Below, one piece after another: positions 1-9,137 of a stretch of 64,000 bases of DNA. A program made the translations under genes and the position numbers. This stretch comes from Asparagopsis taxiformis. Taxonomy: Eukaryota; Rhodophyta; Florideophyceae; Bonnemaisoniales; Bonnemaisoniaceae. Numbering within the stretch: position 1 is the stretch's first letter; each line of letters starts with the position of its first letter. The stretch is taken from positions 1 through 64,000 of the forward strand of contig JALQPE010002171.1 of assembly GCA_030407315.1 (NCBI GenBank). Reading direction: 5' to 3'. The notes under the pieces are model-generated. The model was not told the origin of the DNA. It saw only the letters and a list, made by a program, of their open reading frames with translations, and did no database searches.

Positions 1-3000
1 GAATACACAAACCTTAGAACAAACCAATTCTACTATCAGTCTACAGATTCAAGGGTACACAGAGCGTTGTCATTCGCTGTCTGCCCGTTAAATCATGATG
101 CCATCCTCGGCAGGATTGGCACTCCAACCATTTTGCCACCTTGATAACCACTCGAACCAAATCTCATTCTCCCACCGAAACAAAAAATTTACCATTCTAC
201 GCAAATGAATTTCATCTTTGCGAAAGTATTTCACTAAGCGCAATGACCCGAGACTACGAAAAAATTTCCCTTTGTTTGCAGTCGTATTGAACCCAAATAA
301 ACCAGACCCTCCGAACAAAAACTTCCTAAACATGTCGAACAAATTCTAGGAAAGTACAATGACGTTTTCCCAGAAACGTTGCCCAAAGGATTACCTCCCC
401 AAAGAAAAATTGACTTCCGAATAGACCTAGTCCCGAAAGTATTCCACAGAAAAGAGGTCTGTATCGGATGTCCCCACCTGAACTCAGAGAGCTTAAGAAA
501 CAACTCGATGAACTCCTGGAAGCAGGATTTATCCAGCCAAGTTGCAGCCCTTGGGGTGCTCCAGTTCTATTTGTGAGTAAAAAAGACGGTGCACTACGTA
601 TGTGTATCGATTATCGAGCCCTCAATCGCCTCACTGTGAAGAACAGCTACCCGCTCCCTAGAATTGATGATATCTTTGACCAGCTGAAGGACGCCAAATA
701 CTTCAGTAAAATCGACCTAAGATCCGGATACCATCAAGTACGCTTAGAAAAGGACTCTATCCCACTAACCGCGTTCCGAACCCGGTACGGACACTTCGAG
801 TTCCTTGTGCTTCCCTTCGGATTATCCAATGCTCCTGCAACGTTCATGACGTTGATGAATGATCTTTTCAGAGATTACCTAGATCACTTTGTTATAGTAT
901 ATCTGGATGATATACTCATTTATAGCTCCTCATTTACCGATCATCTTCACCACATTGAGCTAGTTCTGCAGAGACTCCGCAAGAATCAGTTGTACGCAAA
1001 ATGTCAAAGTGTTCTTTCGCAGTACAAGAGATAGAATACTTAGGACATGTTCTCACACCAGGAGGAAATATCAGTTGAAGAAACCAAGATCAAAACCATC
1101 AAAGAATGGCCAAGGCCAAGGAACAAACGAGCGTCCAGTCTTTCCTGGGCCTAGTCAATTATTATCGCAGATTCATCGGAAACTGCTCAGCCATAGAAAA
1201 ACCACTCACAGAACTCACGAAAAATGCTCCATTCACGTGGAACCCCTCCGCCGAACAATCCTTTACCACACTGAAAACAGTGATGACTCGAACCCAGTAC
1301 TAATGCCCTTCCACCCAGAAAAGGACATAGTTGTCACAACCGATGCTTCTCAATTTGCAATTGGTGCTGTCCTGGAACAAAGGACACAAATAGATACCGA
1401 CCTGTTTGCATTCTACTCCAGAACTCTCAATGCAGCCGAACAAAAGTATGCAGCTCATGAAAGAGAGCTCCTGGCCATCATCGATACACTTCGAACATGG
1501 AGAGCATATCTCCATGGTAGACCATTTACCGTTTACACTGATCACTATCCCCTCAGATATTTGGAAACCCAAAAGCAACTATCCAAAGACAAGTAAGATG
1601 GCTTGAATCAATTGTCTCGTTCGACTTCAAAATAATTCCAATAAAAGGGAAAACAACAAAGTAGCTGACGCACTCTCCAGACAATTTCTGAACAAAGAAC
1701 CACCGCCCCTAGAGACCACTCTCTTCTGACGAAAGCAATATCCATAACATCACAGTTTGAAACCAATGCTACGTACTTTGCATCAGACGGCAACGCAAAG
1801 ATAAAAGAAGAAGATTATACCAAGGATCCTGAGTTCCAAGAAGTATACAAAGCACCGAAGAACTCCTTCCGAAAAGAAACAACCTTCTGTACTACAAAGA
1901 ACGATTATGTGTACCGAAAGGGACCTATCGACTTCAATTACTACATGATCATCATGATACCCCACAATCTGGTCACCTTGGAGTAAAGAAAACTTGCCAC
2001 AGAATAGCTACAAAATATTACTGGAAGAAAATGAAACAAACCATTAGAGAATATGTCACTTCATGTGATACATGCCAAAGACTAAGGCTCCAAACCATAA
2101 ACCATTCGGACTACTTCAACCATTAGAACCCCCTTCGGGGAAGTGGACACACATCACCATGGACTTTGTGACACCTCTACCCAAAACCAGGAAGGCAACA
2201 CCGGAATGTTCGTTGTAGTTGATCGATTATCTAAGCTACTCCGAATCATCCCGTATGAAAGAGACCCAAACGCTGTTGAAACAGCAAAGTTATTCTTCGA
2301 GAACATTTATCGACACCATGGACTCCCCTCAGTAATCATTAGTGACCGCGATCCAGTATTTATGAGCAAATTCTGGAAGTCTCTTTTCCATACCTTGAAA
2401 CACAAGATATCACCATCGTCCGCATACCATCCACAAACGGATGGACAAACAGAGATACTTAATCGAAAGATTGAGGAAATGATTAGAGCCTTCGCTAACT
2501 ACAACAAAACCAACTGGGACGAATACTTAGCCCACTTTGAAGTAGCTTACAACTCTTCAATACATGCTGCCACTAGTTTCACACCCTTCTTCCTCACATA
2601 TGGGCAACACCCTAGGACCCTTCCCATAGAAACCTTAGAAACAGAAAACCCGACTGCAGAAAAATTCATATCCACCATAGGAAAAGCTACCAAACAAGCC
2701 ATCGAAAACATAAAGAAAGCAAATGAATCAATGGCAAAGCAAGCCAATAGGAAGCGTTTACCGACTCCATTCAAGGTCAATGACAAGGTCATGCTGTCCA
2801 CAGCAAACCTAACCCTTGAAGATGGATCGGGTACAAGAGCTTCACCCAAAGTTTTGTGGACCATTCGAAATCACTGAGAAGATCAATGAAGTTACTTTTC
2901 GATTGAACCTTCCCCAACCAATGATCGATCGCAAAATCCACAATGCATTTCACTCTAGCCTCCTCAAACCTTACGTAGAGGACACATTCGAGCGAAAACC

Positions 3001-3199
3001 AGTACCACCGCCACCGATCAAACTTTCAACAAACTCTGACGAATATGAAGTTGAGAGAATTCTTCACCACAGAAAAAGACACAGGAAACTCCAATATCTC
3101 GTGAAATGGAAAGGTTATCCAGATCACGAAAATTCCTGGCTTTCCATAGAAAACCTTAAAAATTGTCAGGAACTTCTTGACAAATATCATCAGAATTAG
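1..3199 (+). pseudogene. Broken pol polyprotein of a Ty3/gypsy chromovirus (RT-RNaseH-integrase-chromodomain)
   Basis: Reverse transcriptase is read from about 330 to 1030, including [11 protein letters not shown] around 890-920. RNase H lies at about 1320-1600 (TDASQFAIG, then YTDHYPLRY), with its ADALSR end in another frame near 1665-1680. The integrase HHCC zinc finger lies at about 1940-2090 (SGHLG then CDTCQ). The catalytic core lies at 2143-2877 (MDFVTPLP, ISDRDPVF, HPQTDGQTE). The C-terminal chromodomain at 3030-3190 carries YLVKWKGYPDHENSWL. Frame changes near 465, 1030-1110, 1600, 2110 and 2820-2870, plus stop codons, split the gene. The chromodomain is the family's histone-reading targeting module. 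The domain calls are secure; the cause of each shift is not resolved. Confidence 0.88.
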
Positions 3200-3222
3200 A
3201 CTCCCGGTCTCCCTTTCAGCTC

Positions 3223-3230
3223 TATAAATT
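3223..3230 (+). promoter_or_regulatory. TATA-like box before the extra ORF
   Basis: TATAAATT lies 59 bp before the ATG at 3289 and after the pol stop. It would allow separate transcription of the small ORF, but this is inference from position only. Confidence 0.3.
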
Positions 3231-3288
3231 CCTTTCAGTCCACAACCTCGTTTGGACATCCCCTTCCCATCCATATCCCCTCTCCACC

Positions 3289-3633
3289 ATGGCCACCTCT
3301 TCTGAGTTTTACCTCCAGCTTGTTATCGCTGGCGAGACATTGACTACATGGTTACAAGACGTTACCCCAGAACCTTATGCACGAAGTGTACTTTGCTGGG
3401 CCCTAATCCACTCATGCTATGGATACTATCATGCCTTTGGCCCCTTCTGTGTAACAGCGGAAGATTTCGACCTACTGTCTGTGATCATAGATCGAATTGA
3501 ACTCTCGCCGAACGTCGAAAATTTACCGGCTCCTCTCTCCGAAGCCATAGGATACAACTTTATCTGTTATCTGTACCACTGGGTAGTTGGTGCCTATGGG
3601 CACCTCTCCCCGACCAGTCCTATATGCGGATGA
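3289..3633 (+). CDS. Small extra ORF between pol and the 3' LTR of the chromovirus
   Basis: This 114-codon ORF lies between the chromodomain stop at 3199 and the 3' LTR at 3800, a place where most Ty3/gypsy elements have only untranslated sequence. A TATAAATT lies 60 bp upstream and the start has a good context (CACCATGG). The predicted protein starts MATSSEFYLQLVIAG and is rich in Tyr, Leu and Cys, with no recognised domain. After the stop, the +1 frame stays open to about 3693 and reads ADEIRNIVTALAEEE, so the intact ancestor was probably near 135 residues and this copy has one frameshift near 3605. It may be an accessory element gene or a captured host fragment. No function can be assigned. 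Confidence 0.45.
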   Translation: MATSSEFYLQLVIAGETLTTWLQDVTPEPYARSVLCWALIHSCYGYYHAFGPFCVTAEDFDLLSVIIDRIELSPNVENLPAPLSEAIGYNFICYLYHWVVGAYGHLSPTSPICG

Positions 3634-4293
3634 GATCCGCAATATCGTCACAGCTTTGGCTGAAGAAGAACAATGGACGTATCACTCATCCTAATCCCTA
3701 GGCCGACACACACCGTGTTCCCCTTCCCAACAGTCTTCACCGGTTAGTATCCTCCCCTTCAGTCTCGAGTCGAGCACGACTCTTATTCAGAGGAAGGAGT
3801 GATGTCAGGGATCAGCCCTCTAGACCTCATGGTAAACACTAGATTCCTGTTCTTATAACACCATACCCCGACCAACCAATAAGATAGTACCATTCCACAG
3901 AGACCAAAGCTCCAACTACAAGGGAAGCTTACAGTAACCACTCCTACGAGGCTACTTACAGCTTTCCACATACCTTACACCACCTAGGAGACACTTGAGC
4001 AGGCTACTTACATGTTATGATAGACTTACAACACCTGTCATGTGACTGACACGGTTACTTACAAGATTACATGGCTTTTTCAGCCACTTTCGCCCCACTT
4101 ACAGGGTTACTTACACACATACGCCCGTATGACAGGTAACTTACAACTGTAACTGACGGAAACCTCGTTTTTTCAATGAAAATTTCAACTGTAAGCTTAC
4201 ATGTAAGAAATGTAAGCTTACACTGTAAGCCGCCTGCGGGCCCGGTCGCGCCCGGCTCCAGGTTTCCACGTGTCAGGGGTTCCTGCCGAACAT

Positions 4294-4366
4294 TGCTGGA
4301 CTCTTACACGTGTTACATTGCTGGACTCTTCTCACACGTGTTACATTGCTGGACTCTTACACGTGG
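4294..4366 (+). repeat. Three tandem copies of a ~25-bp unit inside the LTR
   Basis: The unit TTGCTGGACTCTTACACGTG occurs three times in a row; the middle copy carries a small insertion (CTTCTCACACGTG). Each copy contains CACGTG or most of it, a palindrome bound by bHLH/bZIP factors in many eukaryotes. Regulatory use is inference. Confidence 0.7.
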
Positions 4367-4521
4367 CCCTCCCTGTCACACTCTCCTTGACCGTTTCCAG
4401 ATCCGCCACCACCAACAATATCTCCCATTCTCCTCTCCTATTGGTTGATCTCCCGATGCCTACTCCTCGTAGCTCCTCGTAGTACCCTTCATTTTACCCC
4501 TCCTAGAGCTACCTCCTAGTC

Positions 4522-4529
4522 TATATAAA
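4522..4529 (+). promoter_or_regulatory. TATA box in the LTR
   Basis: TATATAAA lies in a pyrimidine-rich stretch 80 bp before the LTR end, the usual place for an LTR promoter. In this 3' copy it would read outward into the neighbouring element. Confidence 0.45.
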
Positions 4530-4610
4530 CTACCCTCCGCTCCCACTCAGGGATTCGGAGGTACCTTCGACCGGAACATCTTCTCCCAAGTTGTGCCTTA
4601 ACCCCCCACA

Positions 4611-5010
4611 ATGTGACGCTTGGCGATTGCGCGGTGAAAGATGAACGCGATTGCGTGGCGTCGGTCAAGCGTGGTCGCGTTGCGTCGAACGGTTGCGCGG
4701 CATGCGGTGGCGCGGTTGCGTAGCGAGGGCGACATGCGGCGAGGGCGTAGCAACAACGGCTGCGTAGTAGCGATGGGCGGTTGCGCGGCGTGCAACGACA
4801 GGCGACGGTTGCGCGGCGAAAACGATTGCGTGGTAGACGGTGGCGCAGTCGCGCGGCGAAAACGACAAGCGGGCGATAGGAGGCTTGGCCCGCGTGTTTA
4901 TTACGCGTCGGTTCCGCTGGCGTAACTGGCGTGTTCAGCCCCGTTCCGCGCGTCAGTTGCGCGGTGCATGCGAAGGCGTTCGTCGACTCGCGATGCGCGC
5001 GCTCGCGCGG
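4611..5010 (-). repeat. Probable 3' LTR region of the second Ty3/gypsy element
   Basis: This is about 400 bp of CpG-rich, non-coding sequence between the integrase stop and the left border. It repeats a short degenerate unit close to GGTTGCGCGGCG many times. The plus strand starts TGTGACGC. Calling it an LTR follows from its position only, because no second copy was found. Confidence 0.4.
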
Positions 5011-8000
5011 CTAGGCGGCGTTGTACGTGGGCGTCGCCGCGTGCCGGTCGCTTTCTACGATTGCGCGGTGACGTGGCGTCAACCTCGGTGTTGCGCGCAG
5101 TGTTTCAGAGGCGGAGCGTCCGCGGTCGCGGCGGAAACGGGCAACGATGGGCGTGGGTAACGAGCTTTCGGGCTCCCAAGTGTCGTCGCGCGGAGAGAAG
5201 CCCTTCCAGCGTACACGGAATACGGGCGCACTGGTGTCGTCGACACCTTCAGCCGTCAATCTGTCAATCATGAACTCCCGCGTCCCATATCCTGCTTCAG
5301 GATTTACCTTGCGTGCGTCATCGAATACGCGTTCGTCACGTCGCGCTGCGTCGCTTGTGTCCTCCGCGTCAGTCGCCCCTTCTTCGCCGCTTGGCGTAAC
5401 CGGCGCGCGCGTCGCGTTGCGCGGTGCTAGGCGAATACGGTCGGAGCTGACGAGTTCGGGCACACCGTCGATTATGATTTCGTAAGTGTGCCCGCGGCAG
5501 CTTGTGACCGGGAAGGGTCCCGGCACGGGATAGTCCAACTTCGAAGGGCGCGTTCCGTCGTCGCTCTGCGTTCGTGTCGTCGCTCCCGCGCGGGTGTCCA
5601 GATATACTTGATCGCCAACCTTGATGCTCTTGTTCACCGCGCGTGCGCCGCGGTCGAAGTCGCGTTTGTATCTCGCTTGCGCTTTCTTCAACGCGTTCGC
5701 TGCGCGCGCATACGCGTCGGATAGCTTCGCGAGAAACTCCATGCGGAGGAACGGCATGCTGCGGTGTATCGCGCGGTTGTATGCGTACGCCAGCGCGTCT
5801 AGGTGCTCGTCCCAATTCTTTCGCTCTTCGTCGACGTAATGGCGCAGCGTCGCGACGATGGTGCGGTTCATGCGTTCGACTTGCCCGTTCGATTGCGGGT
5901 GATAGGTAGTCGTGAAGATGTTCCGCGTTCCCATTAGCGCGCACGTTTCCTGAAACAGCTTCGAGCGGAACTGCGGCCCGTTATCCGAAAGTAGCGTGCG
6001 CTGCGGTCCGTAAACGAAAACCCAATCTCGGCAAAACGCTTTCGCGACGGCTAGCGCGGATACGCGTCCGAGCGCGATGAGTCGACAAAGCTTGCTGTAG
6101 CGATCGGCGATTACGAGTACGAAGCGGCGTTGGCGCGGAGTCTCGGGCAGCGGTCCCAGAATATCGATAGCGACGTCTTCGAGCGGGCGCGTAGCGGGGA
6201 ATAGCTTCAGGGCGTTCGTATGGCGATATTGCGTAACGCGGTTGCGTGCGCACGCATCGCATTGTCTCACCGTGGTGTAGACGTCTACGCTCATCATCGG
6301 CCAGTAATACGCGCGTCGAATTGCGTCGTACATGCGTCGCGCGCCCGGGTGTCCTGCAGTTACCGCGTAATGGTTCGCTCGCAGAATACGTCCTTTTATC
6401 GCTTCGGGCACAACTATCTACGTTGCGTCGTCGAGCGGAGCGGTCCTCATTAGTATCCCGTCGGGGGACAGATGGAAGCGCGATCGCGGTGCGGTTTCGA
6501 CGTCGCGTTTCGCGTTCTGGCAGAATTCGTCCGTCGCTTGCTCGCGAATCCACTCGTCAGTGGATACGGGCGGTTCGACGCACGACCGAGTTGCCAGTAG
6601 GCAGTTTAGACTCGGGTAGTATTCTGCGTAGTCGCATAATAGCGCGGCGTCGGTTCGAGCGTAAGCGTCCGTGTGCGGTTCGACGATGTTCGCGGCGCCG
6701 AAGCAGGGTATCTCGTCCGGTATTTCCGATTCGTCGCAGCTTCGCGTGGCCATTCGCGAGAGCGCGTCGGCGATAACGTGGCGTTTTCCCTTCTTGTATT
6801 CGACGTCGAACTCGAACTCGGCGAGTCGCAATCGCCAGCGCGCGAGTCGTCCTTCCGCGGACGTCATGTTCAGGATCCAACGCAACGAATTATGGTCGGT
6901 GCGAACCGTGAACTTCCGTCCTTCCAAATATGCGCGTAATAGCAAAACTGCCCATACGACTGCGAGGCATTCGCGTTCCGTCGTCGAATAGTTGCGCTCC
7001 GCGTCGTTAAGCGTGCGCGACCAGTATCCGACTGGATGTAGTACGTCGTCGTCCGCGTCTAGCTGGAGTAGCGCGCATCCGATTTGCCCTTGCGACGCGT
7101 CGGTATCGAGCACATACGGGTGTCCCTCGTGCGGTAGGCAGAGAATTGGCGGAGACAGCATCGCTTGTCGCAATGATTCGAACGCGCGCGTTTGCTCCGG
7201 CGTCGGCGCGGGTAGGCTGTCTCCTTGGTCCTTCTTTAGCAACTGCGTAAGCGGCGCCGCGACGAACGCGAATTTTTCGACGAATCGGCGGTATACGTTG
7301 CAAGTTCCTAGAAAACTTCGCAACTGCGTCTTCGTCGTCGGGTACGTCGCATCGCGCAGCGCGTCGCACTTCGTCGTCGGTACGGAAAGCTTCCCTGGCG
7401 AAATAGTATGTCCCAGGTAGTCCACCGAGCGCTTGAAGAACTCGGTCTTCGCGAATTTTAGCGAAACGCCTGCGCGTCCGAGGATTCCCAGTATCTCGTC
7501 GACGTGGTGCACGTGCGCGTTCACGTCGGCGGAGAAGATGATTACGTCATCCAGGTAGACAAGGCAATGCTGCCACTTCACGTTCGCGAGCAAAATGTCG
7601 AGCGCGCGCTGAAATGTCGCGGGCGCGTTCGAAAGTCCGAAAGGCATGCGGCGAAAGCGATACGTTCCGACGTGCGACGTAAACGTAGTCTTATCGCGGT
7701 CGGCGTGCGCTACTGGAATTTGCCAGTATCCCGAGTTGCAGTCCAGCGTCGTGAAAACTGTCGCGTTACCGAGCGAGTCGACGCTATCGTCCATGCGCGG
7801 AATCGGATACGCGTCCTTCACGGTGGCGGCGTTTAAGCGGCGGTAGTCGATGCAGAAGCGGGAGGTCCCGTCCTTCTTAGGCACGACCACGACCGGGCTC
7901 GCCCATTCCGATGTGGCGGGTTCGATTACTCCAGCGCGGAGCATCTTCTCCACTTGCGTACGGATAATTTCGCGCGACGCGTGTCCGGCGCGATACGGTG

Positions 8001-9137
8001 GTTGGTTCACGGGGGTCGCCCCCGGAACCAGCTCGATGCGGTGCTCCGTCGCGTGAATGGCTCCAAGCGTGCCGTTCCACATTCTCTCATGCTTTCGTAG
8101 CATCTCGATAATTTCCGCGTGCAGGTCGTCGTCCACTCGCTCGTCGCATAGCGTCGCGCGTAAGAGGTCTTCCCAAGGCAGCGTCGCGTTCGCAATTTCG
8201 TCGGTTTCGCGTGGGTCCGGCGGTGTCGTAACGTTGCGTCGCGTCGCTTCGTCGGGCGGTCGGTCTTGCGGGGTCGGCGCTTCCTGAGCGACTTGTAGAC
8301 ACCCCACGGGGTTGGGCACGGCGGTGCCCACCTTCATGCCCTTGGGCAATACTTGTGGACGAGTGCCAGCGTTGTGTACCTGTATTCGGAAGGGCACATT
8401 CCTTCGAACCAGCGTTTCCCCGTTGGTTAAACGGAGTAGTTTCTGCGCGTAGAGGTTAGTCGCGGGAACTACAATGCAGCGCCCTTCAGCGCTCGTGGTA
8501 ACGTCGATCGCTCGCGTCGCGTTCGGCGGAATCGATGTGCGGCGCGCAGCGCGAATAGGCGCGAAGCCTGTGGGTCGGGTCGCCTTCGCGGTCGGCGCGC
8601 GGCGCGGTTTCGTCGGCGTACGCGGAAGCATCGGGACGTGGTCGCCATAGCGGGTTCGCAACGCGCGCTGCGGTCCAGTGTAGATAATTTCGACTACGCG
8701 GTCGATGAAGTCCGCTCCCAAGATACATGGGACGGATAAACGTGGCATCACCAAAAAGGTTTGGAGGTGCGCTCGGGCACCTAGAAAAACGCTAAGTCGC
8801 AGCGACGCGTTTGGCGCGAGGCGTCGTCCGTTCGCGTCGATAATCGCGCAGCGCAGCGTCGGCGGCGTAGCGTGGCGCTTCTAGTCGGCGCCTAGTTCGT
8901 TTTCGCGAGTGAGGCTCGGGCCTGCGCCAGTATCAAGCACGGCGGTCACCGCGGTGGCCATGCGTTGATTATACCCGACGCGGGTCTCGAGCTTGTAGTT
9001 CGCGGTAGGGGTCTGAAACAGGACCACTGTTTCGGGTGGTAACGGAGGCGGTTTTTCGCGCGGTGGTTGCGTCATCGCGCGTCGCGTGTCCGTTGAGTGA
9101 AGAGGAGCCGGCCCACCCGCTACGGCTCCTCGTAGGC
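5011..9137 (-). pseudogene. Pol polyprotein (protease-RT-RNaseH-integrase-chromodomain) with two in-frame TAG codons
   Basis: A single reading frame runs from the frameshift site to 5011 and is broken only by TAG at 8883-8881 and TAG at 6420-6418. The aspartic protease has its catalytic LDTGA near 8925 and ILGADFI near 8715; the first TAG falls between them. The RT has LVYLDDVIIF near 7540 and RNase H has DTDASQGQIG near 7100. The integrase ORF (6411-5011) keeps its HHCC finger (HYAVTAGHPG to CDACARN), core residues (AIDILGP, SDNGPQF, SNGQVERMN) and a chromodomain (FRVRWKGFSPRDDTWEPE). The second TAG lies exactly between the RNase H tether and integrase. Either the copy has two nonsense mutations or amber codons are read through; the former is simpler. 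Confidence 0.85.

Larger units (their letters stand above)
1..4610 (+). mobile_element. Ty3/gypsy chromovirus LTR retrotransposon, 5' part outside the window, degenerate
   Basis: From left to right the segment holds reverse transcriptase, RNase H, integrase zinc finger and core, a chromodomain, a small extra ORF, a purine tract and a 3' LTR. This is the domain order of a Ty3/gypsy chromovirus on the plus strand. The gag, protease and 5' LTR would lie left of position 1. The coding frame changes at least four times, so this copy is inactive. The 3' end is marked by the purine-rich AGAGGAAGGAG ending at 3799, followed by TG at 3800, and by CA at 4609-4610. The next element begins directly after it, so the two retrotransposons abut or are nested. 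Confidence 0.88.
3800..4610 (+). repeat. 3' LTR of the first Ty3/gypsy element
   Basis: The LTR starts TGATGTCAGG directly after a purine tract and ends CCCCCCACA. A TATATAAA at 4522-4529 lies about 80 bp before the 3' border and would be the promoter. The U3 part is packed with CTTACA motifs and their complement TGTAAG (about 3927-4229). It also holds three tandem copies of a roughly 25-bp unit containing TTGCTGGACTCTTACACGTG (4292-4366). The matching 5' LTR is outside the window, so the borders rest on TG...CA, the purine tract and the abrupt composition change at 4611. Confidence 0.65.

Noticed and set aside
88..503. Minus-strand open frames at the left edge
   Set aside because: They are antisense to the degenerate gypsy reverse transcriptase frame and have no domain of their own.
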